Positions 33,775 to 42,273 of a stretch of DNA of 64,000 bases are shown in pieces. Made by a program: the position numbers and the translations under genes. Under the pieces are notes generated by a model. It searched no databases and was not told the DNA's origin. It was given only the letters and a program-made list of their open reading frames with translations. Source of the stretch: an uncultured Clostridia bacterium (lineage in GTDB: Bacteria > Bacillota > Clostridia > Christensenellales > Borkfalkiaceae). The stretch covers positions 105,653-169,652 of the forward strand of contig CANRIK010000003.1 of assembly GCA_947630705.1 (NCBI GenBank), read 5' to 3'. The stretch's first letter is position 1. The number at the start of each line of letters is the position of its first letter.

Positions 33775-34506
33775 ATGAATAAAATCGTCTTTGCGAGCGC
33801 CAACGGCGAGCCTTGTCCCAAATCGACCGACAAATACTATAAGATAATAGTTGCCGAAGGCAAGTGCGCGCTTCAATATGCGGACGGAAAGATAGAGTTC
33901 GGCATGGGTCAAGTGGCCGTGGTTCCGCCTCTTATCAAGTATTCGCTGTCCGGAGTGTCGCTTGCGGTGTATCTCGAACAGGCTCTGCTATCGTTCGGCA
34001 ACGTCGGCATAATCTCCGACGACGGTGCGCGCGGAATCGAGCACGCGGCGAAACAGGCCATGGAATATCTGCGTGCGGAGAGCTCCGACAAAAGCGTGCT
34101 CGCGGCGCTGGGAGGACTGATAGTGGCATACATAACGGAGTTTTCCGGAGGCGAGAAGCTCTCTCCCGTGGTGGCGGCGGTGCGCAAAGACATTCAAAAA
34201 AACCTTTCCACCCCCTCTTTCTCCCTTGAAGACAGTATCAAACAGCTTCCGCTAAACTACGACTACGTGCGAAAACTTTTCAAAAAAGAGACGGGGGTGA
34301 CCCCTCACGAATATCTGATGAACTCCCGAATGAAGCTCGCAAATGAGCTGATTTCGAGCGGTATCGGAAACAAATACAGCAATTATTCGGTGGGTCAGAT
34401 AGCCGAGGCGTGCGGTTTTTCCGAACCGCTGTACTTTTCGAGAGTTTTTAAAAAATATTTCGGAATATCGCCTTCCGAGGCTTGCAAAAAGGCGAGAAAC
34501 TCATAG
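33775..34506 (+). CDS. AraC-family transcriptional regulator
   Basis: A 243-residue regulator. The N-terminal part (1-130) resembles a small cupin sensor domain (GMGQVAVVPPLIKYSLSG). The C-terminal double helix-turn-helix covers about 145-240, with YVRKLFKKETGVTPHEYL and VGQIAEACGFSEPLYFSRVF, the second ending KKYFGISPSEA. AraC proteins of this size usually sense sugars. It lies 1.2 kb from the pectin island on the opposite strand, so control of that island is plausible but only inferred. Confidence 0.88.
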   Translation: MNKIVFASANGEPCPKSTDKYYKIIVAEGKCALQYADGKIEFGMGQVAVVPPLIKYSLSGVSLAVYLEQALLSFGNVGIISDDGARGIEHAAKQAMEYLRAESSDKSVLAALGGLIVAYITEFSGGEKLSPVVAAVRKDIQKNLSTPSFSLEDSIKQLPLNYDYVRKLFKKETGVTPHEYLMNSRMKLANELISSGIGNKYSNYSVGQIAEACGFSEPLYFSRVFKKYFGISPSEACKKARNS

Positions 34507-34552
34507 ACTTCGAAAATTTTTAAAATTAAAATAAATACCAAAGAGGATATAT

Positions 34553-35479
34553 ATGGCTTATTATCATGTTTTGTTGAACCCCTTTGCCGGACACAACGGC
34601 GTTGAAGAAGTAAAGAAAAATCTGCTTTCTATACTCGACGGAAATAATCTGACATTCACGGACGTCACTGCCTTAAAAGAGGAAAACGACCTGCAAAATC
34701 TCGTCTCGGCATTGGAGCCGGAGACGAAATTGGTCATTGCCGGAGGCGACGGAACTCTGAACAGATTCGTAAACGCCGTGGACTGCGACAATATCGCAAA
34801 CGAAATCTATCTCTTCGCGGCCGGCAGCGGAAACGACTTTTACGCGGATCTGAAAGCGCATGCGGACGAATATTTCCCCGAAAGTGAAAAATCGGCAATA
34901 GGCGAAAACTCGCTTTTGAAGATAAACCAATTTCTTCGGAATCTTCCCCAAGTTACCGTCAACGGCAAAAGCTATAAATTCATAAACGGCATAGGATACG
35001 GCATAGACGGCTACTGCTGCGAAGTGGGCGACAAACTCAAAGCCGCCGGAAAGAAGGTCAACTATACCTCTATCGCAATTAAGGGACTGCTCTTCCATTT
35101 CAAGCCGAGAGCCGCAAAAGTTTGGGTGGACGGCAAGGAGTATGAATTTAAAAAGGTGTGGATAGCTCCCACCATGAACGGCCGCTGCTACGGCGGAGGA
35201 ATGATTCCCACGCCCAACCAGAACAGAGCCGCAAAAGACAAGTTGAGCCTCTGCGTTATGTACGGAAAGGGCAAACTGAAAACGCTCATGGCCTTCCCCA
35301 AGATCTTTACCGGCGAGCACGTCAAAAAGGAAAAAATGGTCAAGATACTCGAAGGCAAGAGCATAACCGTGAAGTTTGCAAAGCCCTGCGCGCTTCAAAT
35401 CGACGGCGAAACAATATTGAACGTTTCGGAATACAGCTGTACGCTCGCCGAAGCCGCCGAAAAAGCGCTCGCGGCATAA
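34553..35479 (+). CDS. Diacylglycerol kinase family lipid kinase (DagK/YegS-like)
   Basis: A 308-residue enzyme with the catalytic GGDGTLNRFVNAV loop near 63-75 and AAGSGNDF at about 97. The C-terminal beta domain ends with IDGETILNV, typical of the family. It phosphorylates lipids such as diacylglycerol at the membrane face. GAGGATAT precedes the ATG. A strong terminator follows. Confidence 0.88.
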   Translation: MAYYHVLLNPFAGHNGVEEVKKNLLSILDGNNLTFTDVTALKEENDLQNLVSALEPETKLVIAGGDGTLNRFVNAVDCDNIANEIYLFAAGSGNDFYADLKAHADEYFPESEKSAIGENSLLKINQFLRNLPQVTVNGKSYKFINGIGYGIDGYCCEVGDKLKAAGKKVNYTSIAIKGLLFHFKPRAAKVWVDGKEYEFKKVWIAPTMNGRCYGGGMIPTPNQNRAAKDKLSLCVMYGKGKLKTLMAFPKIFTGEHVKKEKMVKILEGKSITVKFAKPCALQIDGETILNVSEYSCTLAEAAEKALAA

Positions 35480-35601
35480 AAGAGAACTCTTTGCCGTGTT
35501 GAAAAAAGGCGACATGGCGTCATTTCGGCTTTTTCGGAAAGTCAACTTTCAATTTTTAAATAGCTTTGCTTCAATAATATTTCAATATAAAAATAGAAAC
35601 C

Positions 35602-35637
35602 GCGCGCGGAACCTTTCGGTTCCGCGCGCTTTATTTT
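35602..35637 (+). terminator. Terminator of the lipid kinase transcript
   Basis: A 12-bp perfect stem, GCGCGCGGAACC and its complement around TTTC, followed by TTTATTTT. Confidence 0.88.
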
Positions 35638-35716
35638 ACACGCTGTTTTATTTGAATTCAAGCACTCAATTAAATATATTCTATTCGCTTTAAAATTAAC
35701 TGACTTTGAATATTTG

Positions 35717-36850
35717 TCAAAGTTGCTTTACTTCCGTGTACGCCATCACGAACGGGCCGGTGCCCTTTGCGTCGTTTTCGACTACGGGCTCGGATATGTA
35801 ATATTCGAAACTTCCGTCCCTGCGGCGATTGGATTCGGGACCGAGGCCGGCCATAAGGCAGATTCCGCCGAGATTAAGTTTGCCGTCCGTATCCGTAAGA
35901 TATCTGTTGCAGATACCGTCGAATACTTGCTTGCCGACTTTCGCAAACTTTTTATCCACAAATCCGAGGCGCGCGCCCTTCATCATTGCATAAGATATCA
36001 TTGCGCTTCCCGAAGTTTCAAGGTAGTTGCCCTCTCTGCCCATCTGGTCGGGAACCTGATAGAACATGTGACCTACGGGGTCGATATATTGTTCGAGACC
36101 CTCTATGGTGTCCTTGAAAATTTTAACGAGTTCGGCCTTGTATTCCTTTGCGTCGTCGGAAAAATAGCTTATGGCGTCTACGAGTCCCACAGTATACCAA
36201 CCGACGGAGCGGAGCCAGAAGGACTTGGAGAGTCCCGTCTTTTTATCCGCCCAGAACGCCGTTTTGGACCAGTCCCAACCGTGATAATAGAGCTTCTTCT
36301 CTTTATCGTACATATTGTCGTACACGGCTTTGAACTGCTTTACTATGTCGGCATAGTTTTTGCCGCCGTTGACTTCCGTCTCATAACGGGTGTAGAAAAC
36401 CTGCGCCATATAGAGCCCGTCCAGCCATACCTGATTGGGATATATCTGTTTGTGCCAGAAATTGCCGGCGCCCGTACGAGGCTGTTCGACAATCTGTTTG
36501 TGCAAAAGCTCTATTGCTTTATTGTACTTCTCCTTTCCCGTCTCGCGATACAAATCGAAGAGTATCCTGCCCTCGTTGAGATTGTCGAGGTTGTAGGTTT
36601 CAAGCTCGTAGCCGCGAATCGTTCCGTCCTCAAACACATAGTAATCCACGAATTTATCTATAAAATCAAGATATTTTTTCAATCCGGTCTGCTTATAAAT
36701 CGTGTAGAGCGACGTCATCATACAGCCGTCTATGTAGTTCCAAGCCGGTTTTTTGCCCTGCTTTATATTTTCTATGTTCCAAATCGGAGCATCGGGCGTC
36801 GTGTCCTCTATCAGTCTGTCTATGTACCTGTCGATTATCGAATAATCCAT
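35717..36850 (-). CDS. Unsaturated rhamnogalacturonyl / galacturonyl hydrolase, GH105
   Basis: A 377-residue (alpha/alpha)6 barrel enzyme without signal peptide. The two Asp expected for catalysis are at residue 89 (YNLDNLNEGR) and 144 (VWLDGLYMAQ), close to the positions known in YteR. It removes the unsaturated uronate from pectin oligomers by hydrating the double bond, giving 5-keto-4-deoxyuronate, the substrate of KduI encoded at 56357-57235. It is the last gene of the transporter operon, 14 bp after the GH28 gene. Confidence 0.88.
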   Translation of the reverse strand: MDYSIIDRYIDRLIEDTTPDAPIWNIENIKQGKKPAWNYIDGCMMTSLYTIYKQTGLKKYLDFIDKFVDYYVFEDGTIRGYELETYNLDNLNEGRILFDLYRETGKEKYNKAIELLHKQIVEQPRTGAGNFWHKQIYPNQVWLDGLYMAQVFYTRYETEVNGGKNYADIVKQFKAVYDNMYDKEKKLYYHGWDWSKTAFWADKKTGLSKSFWLRSVGWYTVGLVDAISYFSDDAKEYKAELVKIFKDTIEGLEQYIDPVGHMFYQVPDQMGREGNYLETSGSAMISYAMMKGARLGFVDKKFAKVGKQVFDGICNRYLTDTDGKLNLGGICLMAGLGPESNRRRDGSFEYYISEPVVENDAKGTGPFVMAYTEVKQL

Positions 36851-36864
36851 AAATTCACCTCCAT

Positions 36865-38406
36865 TTATTCCTCTGTCACCTTTTTGCAGTTATGCTTTAT
36901 AACCTTTTCGCCCACTACTCCGTCAAAAGTTACATTTTTAAGATACAGATGCTCTACATTGTCAACGTACAGTCCCTCTTTGCAGAAGTCGCGCACGTGT
37001 TCGAGCATAGCGGGCTTTGCCGGCTTTGCATCCGGTTTGAAATGAAAGCTGACGTTCTCTATTATAACCTCTTTTATGGGCTGTTCGACAAGACCGTCGA
37101 AATATCCGGCCATGCATTCGCAGTCAACGCACTCTATATCCTTGAATTTGAACTTGCCGAGATACGGCGTGCCGTCGTCCACGGGAGTCGAAGGATCGCG
37201 CGACCAGACGTACTCCGTATGACCGTCGGGATCGCAGAAATAGTACATGTTTATTACGAGCGGAGTTATGACGTTCTCCATTTTTATGTTTTCGAACAGA
37301 ACGCCGTCTATAATTCCGTCCTTACCTCTGCCGCGGCGCGACTTTATGCGCAGACCTCTGTCCGTATGCTTGAACACGCACTGGCAGACGGAAAGGTTCT
37401 TTACGCCGCCGCTCATTTCACTGCCCAAAACTATGGCGCCGTGTCCGTCTTGGAAGAGATTGTTGCGCAATGTATGGTGATTTGCGGGCGTTTTGAAAGT
37501 TCTGCCCATATGGAGCTTACCGCTCTTTATGGCGCAGCAGTCGTCGCCCACGCTGAATACGCAGCCGATTATATCCACATTGTCGCAGCTTTCGGGGTCG
37601 AGCCCGTCAGTGTTGGGCGCGGTGCTGGGATTCTGAATACGCAAATCGTAAAATTTGAGATTCTGCGAAAAGAAGGGATGAAGATTCCACGAGGCGGAAT
37701 TCTTGCAGGTTACGCCGTGAAAGACAACGTTACTGCACTTATTTAAAAATACAAGTCTCGGACGCGCCACTTTTCTGCCCTTGGGCGTCGTCCACCAAGT
37801 GGAATGGTCGGCGTTGCCGTTTATGGCGCCCTCTCCGACTATCCTGATATTCTTCTGTTTATACGCCGAAACGAAGGACTGATGGCAGTCGTGAAGCTCG
37901 CCCTCCCAGCTCGCAAGAAGCTGTTCCTTGCCGTCCACGAAAGTCCTCGCCGGAACGTAGGGGTAGTTTGTCTCGGTGACGTCCCCCAAAAGCTCCGCAC
38001 CCTTCTTGATTTCGACGGTGATATCGCTCCTCAAAACGATAGGACGGACGAGGAAACTGCCGCCTTCGAGCACGACTCTGCCGCCAACGGGACATTTATC
38101 TATCGCCATCTGCACGTAATACGTATCGTCGGTTACGCCGTCGGCCTTTGCCCCGAGAGATTTTACGTCTATTACTTCGGTATCCTTCGAAGTTTTGAAT
38201 TTAACGGAGCCTCTTTGGGAAGTTATGGTCACCGTGTATTCGGTATCTGGAGTGAGATTAAAGAGCGAAAACACGTTGGTGTCGCGTTCGCCGCCAACCA
38301 CTTCGCCGTTGAGAAATACTTTATATTTTTTAGGGCTGTAATAGGGATTGGTATTTTTCAGTTCGAAGCACGCAGACGTACTTGAAACGAACAGTTTTTT
38401 AAACAT
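36865..38406 (-). CDS. Polygalacturonase, GH28, cytoplasmic
   Basis: A 513-residue enzyme that hydrolyses alpha-1,4-galacturonide bonds. Residues 15-75 look like a fibronectin III-like domain, followed by the parallel beta-helix. Catalytic motifs are NTDG (265-268), GDDC (287-290), DGHG (320-323) and RIK (353-355). No signal peptide is present (it starts MFKKLFVSSTSACF but lacks a hydrophobic core), so it should act on imported oligomers, probably as an exo-enzyme. It overlaps the membrane protein gene upstream by 8 bp. Confidence 0.9.
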   Translation of the reverse strand: MFKKLFVSSTSACFELKNTNPYYSPKKYKVFLNGEVVGGERDTNVFSLFNLTPDTEYTVTITSQRGSVKFKTSKDTEVIDVKSLGAKADGVTDDTYYVQMAIDKCPVGGRVVLEGGSFLVRPIVLRSDITVEIKKGAELLGDVTETNYPYVPARTFVDGKEQLLASWEGELHDCHQSFVSAYKQKNIRIVGEGAINGNADHSTWWTTPKGRKVARPRLVFLNKCSNVVFHGVTCKNSASWNLHPFFSQNLKFYDLRIQNPSTAPNTDGLDPESCDNVDIIGCVFSVGDDCCAIKSGKLHMGRTFKTPANHHTLRNNLFQDGHGAIVLGSEMSGGVKNLSVCQCVFKHTDRGLRIKSRRGRGKDGIIDGVLFENIKMENVITPLVINMYYFCDPDGHTEYVWSRDPSTPVDDGTPYLGKFKFKDIECVDCECMAGYFDGLVEQPIKEVIIENVSFHFKPDAKPAKPAMLEHVRDFCKEGLYVDNVEHLYLKNVTFDGVVGEKVIKHNCKKVTEE

Positions 38407-39088
38407 TTAACGCTTTCTCCTTTTTCTTGTTCTTCAAGTGACGGACAAGCGCTACAACGCCGTCCTTTATGCCTATAAATACCATATCGATCGCTACCGT
38501 GATAACGCCGAACAAAAGAGGTTCGACGCCCGAAATCACCTTCGCCATTACAAGATACGTATAAGATACGGCTATCAGATAGCCGATTATTATGTAATAG
38601 AATATGTTGGCAAAGAAAGTCCAGAAACTCTTGAAAGGGAACGGAAACATCATGTACGCGTTATACTCCTTTCTATCCGATTCCATAAATCTGAACAGCG
38701 GATTTACGAGGATATCCACCACCATGCCCATAACCGCGCCCGTGAGAACGGCCTGATCGAGGTAGCCGGAGTTCGGCATGATTCCCATCATGATGAAGTA
38801 GCATACGGCGCCGGAAAACCAGAACTTGACAAATATTGCCTTTATCCATGTGGGGACTCTGCCCAAAAAATCGGTCTTGTACGGGTCGAATTCCTTATCC
38901 TTGCCGTTGCGCTTCACGTTGGCGGGATCGTATATCCCCATATTCGCGTTCATGGCATAATTGACGTCCTCTTCGAGTGTGGTAGTCTCTCCTTTGAGCA
39001 CGGCCACCAGCTCGTCAACTTTGTCCACTTTCAAATCGTAATAATTTTCGATTGTAGTTTCAGGTGATTTATTCTTCTTTTTTGACAT
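38399..39088 (-). CDS. Uncharacterised tetraspan membrane protein E of the pectin ABC operon
   Basis: A 229-residue protein: a charged N-terminal cytosolic region (1-80), then four likely spans (about 86-104, 111-130, 153-180 and 187-207) and a lysine-rich end. The ATG at 39088 follows AAAGGAAACAG; an upstream start would add 18 residues. I recognise no domain. Its place between the ABC ATPase and GH28 genes, with an 8-bp overlap to GH28, suggests a part in oligogalacturonide uptake or transporter assembly. Confidence 0.75.
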   Translation of the reverse strand: MSKKKNKSPETTIENYYDLKVDKVDELVAVLKGETTTLEEDVNYAMNANMGIYDPANVKRNGKDKEFDPYKTDFLGRVPTWIKAIFVKFWFSGAVCYFIMMGIMPNSGYLDQAVLTGAVMGMVVDILVNPLFRFMESDRKEYNAYMMFPFPFKSFWTFFANIFYYIIIGYLIAVSYTYLVMAKVISGVEPLLFGVITVAIDMVFIGIKDGVVALVRHLKNKKKEKALNV

Positions 39089-39162
39089 CTGTTTCCTTTT
39101 TGAAAAATAACCGACAAAGAGTATTTGCCGGTTATCGTTCACTTAAATTTTAATTCTGATAA

Positions 39163-39768
39163 TCAGTCTTCCTGAATATCGATGCCACCAGACATATTTT
39201 CGGTTGCGGATTCGAGTTTGATAGAAGTATCGATCTTCTTTATCAACCTGCTGTAAACGGGAAGGAGCGCAAATACTACCGCGGCAATCGCAAGGAGAAT
39301 TATATGCGCCAGAACATAGGGTTGAGCGGCTATGGCCTCCACTTTGTTCTGATGGTCGATAAGATAGAAGTGCATAGGCACATAATAACCTATATCGCAA
39401 CCTATTATAGCGAAAATCATTGCAAACGTCAAAACAATGAACACTATATTGGGCTTTTTACGCTTGGGGAACGAGTTCAAAAAGCATACGAGCACAAGTA
39501 TCGAAAGCAACGTGGAAATAAATGAACATATTCCAGTCGCCGGAAGCTGCGGCTCTTCTGCGGTTACGCCCATCGCCTGTCCGATTACAAACATTATAAA
39601 CATGTAATAAACGGAAGCTATTGCGAGGAACAGCAAAGCGATATTCTGCGGATGACGCTTTAAATTGACTATCTTCTTGCGGAGCCACTCTTTTGCCCTT
39701 GCACCGAACGAAGGCTTGGAGGACTCGGGGACGTCTGTATTTTCAATGTGAACGTTTTCTTCTGCCAT
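39163..39768 (-). CDS. Uncharacterised tetraspan membrane protein D of the pectin ABC operon
   Basis: A 201-residue protein with four likely spans (about 42-66, 79-97, 105-128 and 149-170). The N-terminus is acidic then basic (AKEWLRKKIVNLKRH) and the C-terminal tail is acidic. No known domain is recognised. It lies 13 bp after the ATPase gene. Shape and place match its neighbours D and E, but sequence identity between them is not obvious by eye. Confidence 0.75.
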   Translation of the reverse strand: MAEENVHIENTDVPESSKPSFGARAKEWLRKKIVNLKRHPQNIALLFLAIASVYYMFIMFVIGQAMGVTAEEPQLPATGICSFISTLLSILVLVCFLNSFPKRKKPNIVFIVLTFAMIFAIIGCDIGYYVPMHFYLIDHQNKVEAIAAQPYVLAHIILLAIAAVVFALLPVYSRLIKKIDTSIKLESATENMSGGIDIQED

Positions 39769-39781
39769 TGCGGTTTCCTCC

Positions 39782-40876
39782 TTATATTATAGCCTTACCG
39801 GGCAGTTCATTGCCCTTTTCATCTTTTTGAGGCAACTCGAAGAAGTGCATCATGTCGGGGTCGAAACCTATCTGAATGGTATCGCCCACCCTGTAATTGC
39901 ACCACTCGGCAAACTTGCAGACGATCAATTTCTTGCCGCCCACCTTGCCGTGAACAAGCGTGTTCATTCCGAGGTTTTCGTTGTTGGTTATATCCAGCTC
40001 TATTTTCCCGTCGCGAGTGATATTTTCGGGACGTACGCCCAAAATCACGCCCTCGCCCTCATGGGAAGAAAGCTCCTTCTGCTGTGCGGCCGTAAGAGGA
40101 TAATCAAACAGGTCGCACTTGAAGTGTCCGCCCTCGATCTTGCCCTCGAACATGTTCATGGGAGGAAGTCCTATGAACGTTGCAACAAAGGTGTTCGCGG
40201 GTTTTTCATAGAGCTCTATGGGTTTGCCTATCTGCTGAACGTGACCCATGGACATGCACACGATTCTGTCGGCAAGCGTCAAAGCCTCGGTCTGGTCGTG
40301 GGTTACGTACATTATTGTGGCGTTGAGCTTCTTGTGGAGAAGTATAAGTTCGCGTCTCATCGAACCGCGCAGTTTCGCGTCGAGGTTGGAAAGAGGCTCG
40401 TCGAACAGGAACACTTTGGGGTTACGGACTATCGCACGTCCCATTGCAACACGCTGGCGCTGTCCGCCGGAGAGCTGACGGGGCTTTTTGTTGAGCTGAG
40501 TCTTCAAGTCGAGGATCTCCGCCGCCGCCATAACCTTTCTGTGAATGATTTCCTTATTCTCCTTGCGGAGAGTTAAGGAGAACGCCATGTTCTCGTAAAT
40601 CGTCATGTGTCCGTACAGAGCATAGTTCTGGAAAACCATTGCTATATCTCTGTCTTTGGGGGGCAACTGCGTACAATCTTTACCGTCGATTATAAGCGTG
40701 CCGGCCGAAATATCTTCAAGTCCGGCAACCATTCTCAAAGTGGTCGATTTGCCGCAACCGGAAGGTCCTACGAGGACTATGAATTCGCCGTCGGCAATGT
40801 CAAGGTTGAAATCGTATACAGCCTGCACGCCGCCGTCATAAATTTTGTCCAAATGTTGAATGTTTACTTCGGGCAT
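39782..40876 (-). CDS. MsmX/UgpC-type sugar ABC transporter ATPase, copy 1
   Basis: A 364-residue ATPase. Walker A GPSGCGKST is near 37-45, signature LSGGQRQRVAMGRAI near 135, Walker B KVFLFDEPLSNLD and the switch His in VTHDQTEA. The C-terminal regulatory OB-like domain (about 240-364) marks the CUT1 sugar importer class. It would power the permeases encoded upstream. It overlaps the preceding membrane protein gene by one base. Confidence 0.93.
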   Translation of the reverse strand: MPEVNIQHLDKIYDGGVQAVYDFNLDIADGEFIVLVGPSGCGKSTTLRMVAGLEDISAGTLIIDGKDCTQLPPKDRDIAMVFQNYALYGHMTIYENMAFSLTLRKENKEIIHRKVMAAAEILDLKTQLNKKPRQLSGGQRQRVAMGRAIVRNPKVFLFDEPLSNLDAKLRGSMRRELILLHKKLNATIMYVTHDQTEALTLADRIVCMSMGHVQQIGKPIELYEKPANTFVATFIGLPPMNMFEGKIEGGHFKCDLFDYPLTAAQQKELSSHEGEGVILGVRPENITRDGKIELDITNNENLGMNTLVHGKVGGKKLIVCKFAEWCNYRVGDTIQIGFDPDMMHFFELPQKDEKGNELPGKAII

Positions 40877-41478
40877 TATTGCACCTCCTCACTCGCTTGT
40901 TCGGCAACTTCGGGAGTTGCGTCCGCCACGGCGTTTTCGGCTTCGGCAGCCTTTGCCGCAGCCTCGTCGGCATCAACTTGTCTTATAACTTCCATAATGT
41001 CGATTTCGCCGGCCTCGACCTTCTTGTTGAATTCGGCAACCGCCTTGCTGCGGATATAACCGATTACGGCGGAGGCGATTTCAAGACCGCCGGAAGCCGC
41101 AAGCGAAATTGCCAAAATAAGGAACCTGCCTATATCGATTGCCGCGGGCTTTGCAAGAAGTCCGCCGAGAGGCAACCAGAAGATTCTTCCTATCTGGAAC
41201 GCGCCCAGAATAAGTTGAAGAATTACGAGCTTGCTGTCATAGCCTTTGACCTGTTCGGAAAGAAGGAAGGTCAGAAGCAGGAACATGAGGTTGAAAATAA
41301 CGTCGAACGCTATTGCCCACGTGGAATAATAGTCAGTGCCTACAACCGCGTACAGGAACATGAAGCAAAGGCAATCGCATGCGATTGCGCCGAGCGCAAG
41401 ATTTGCGGCCAGCTTGTTCTTCTTGTAACGCATTACGTCGGTGCTGATTACGGGATTGGAAACAGTATTGTTTTTCAT
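40876..41478 (-). CDS. Uncharacterised tetraspan membrane protein C of the pectin ABC operon
   Basis: A 200-residue protein with four likely spans (about 24-47, 53-73, 81-105 and 115-138) and a long C-terminal tail rich in A, E and D (150-200). No family is recognised. It overlaps membrane protein B by 4 bp (ATGA) and the ATPase gene by one base, so the three are translationally coupled, a strong hint of a shared complex. Confidence 0.75.
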   Translation of the reverse strand: MKNNTVSNPVISTDVMRYKKNKLAANLALGAIACDCLCFMFLYAVVGTDYYSTWAIAFDVIFNLMFLLLTFLLSEQVKGYDSKLVILQLILGAFQIGRIFWLPLGGLLAKPAAIDIGRFLILAISLAASGGLEIASAVIGYIRSKAVAEFNKKVEAGEIDIMEVIRQVDADEAAAKAAEAENAVADATPEVAEQASEEVQ

Positions 41479-42176
41479 ACCGCACCTCCTTCGAGAGCGC
41501 TGCCTTCAAGCAACTTCTTTTCGCCCTTCATAAGCAGAACCTTCCAAATAAGGTTCAATATGAGGACTATTGCGGCGACGATAACCAACGCGTAGACCAC
41601 ATACCCCAAAATGAACCAAAGCTGCGAACCGAGGTCGGGCTGCAAAACAGTAGTTGCCGGAGTATCTTTGGGCACATCGAAGGCAAAGTGAATTTTGCTT
41701 TGAGCGCCTATACCACGATATGTCTCGTAAGCGTCGCAGAAATACCAAGCGTTGAAATCCACGTTGAGGAATTTTGCATGCCACGACGCGTTCATTACCA
41801 AAAGTATTAATGATATTACAATGTCGCCTACGGCGCAGACGCCGGTAGCAACATAATTGCTGACGTAGTAATTTCTTCTCTTATTGCAACTTGTGATATA
41901 CAGGAGCACGGCGAGCAATATCATCACTATGCCCATAATCATAAGAAGATTGTTAAAGGCCTGTACGTCGTAATACAAGTCTACGCCATACTTTCCCTCC
42001 GCCGGCGTAAAGAGCGGCGTCTGTACAGAGCCCTCTTCGGTCGAGGTTATCTGCACGGCCTGGCCGAGCTCGGAAAGAGAGCCCGAGCAATAGCAAAACG
42101 CATATACCAGAGCCAATGCGCCGACGAGCAGCATTGCAAGGCATATGTATTTTTGGAATCTCATCTGAGTTTTCAT
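41475..42176 (-). CDS. Uncharacterised tetraspan membrane protein B of the pectin ABC operon
   Basis: A 233-residue protein with spans at about 10-30, 73-95, 107-130 and 183-215. Two sizeable outer loops lie between spans 1 and 2 and between 3 and 4 (the latter with WHAKFLNVDFNAWYFCDAYE); these could contact the binding lipoprotein. No known domain is recognised. The Shine-Dalgarno GGGGGAT lies inside a possible hairpin (see 42185-42228). Confidence 0.75.
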   Translation of the reverse strand: MKTQMRFQKYICLAMLLVGALALVYAFCYCSGSLSELGQAVQITSTEEGSVQTPLFTPAEGKYGVDLYYDVQAFNNLLMIMGIVMILLAVLLYITSCNKRRNYYVSNYVATGVCAVGDIVISLILLVMNASWHAKFLNVDFNAWYFCDAYETYRGIGAQSKIHFAFDVPKDTPATTVLQPDLGSQLWFILGYVVYALVIVAAIVLILNLIWKVLLMKGEKKLLEGSALEGGAV

Positions 42177-42184
42177 ATTTTATC

Positions 42185-42228
42185 CCCCGAAAGGTTTTTC
42201 GGGGCGCCCGCGCTCACGCGAGCGCCCC
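42185..42228 (-). other. Overlapping stem-loops between binding-protein gene and membrane protein B
   Basis: Stem 1: GGGGCGC/GCGCCCC (42201-42228) with an inner CGCG stem. Stem 2: CCCCGAAA/TTTCGGGG (42185-42204). They share the same four bases and cannot form together. Stem 2 buries the Shine-Dalgarno of membrane protein B. No T-run follows, so this is likely an mRNA-stabilising or translational element, not a terminator. Confidence 0.55.
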
Positions 42229-42273
42229 TCAAATAACTTATATAGTTGATTTACCTTTTTCTGCCGTATGGCA

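Noticed and set aside
34553..35479. NAD kinase
   Set aside because: The GGDGT motif is shared, but AAGSGNDF and the C-terminal IDGE segment place it with diacylglycerol/YegS lipid kinases.
35714..37045. 443-residue plus-strand open frame
   Set aside because: Antisense to the GH105 and GH28 genes; same codon-bias artefact.
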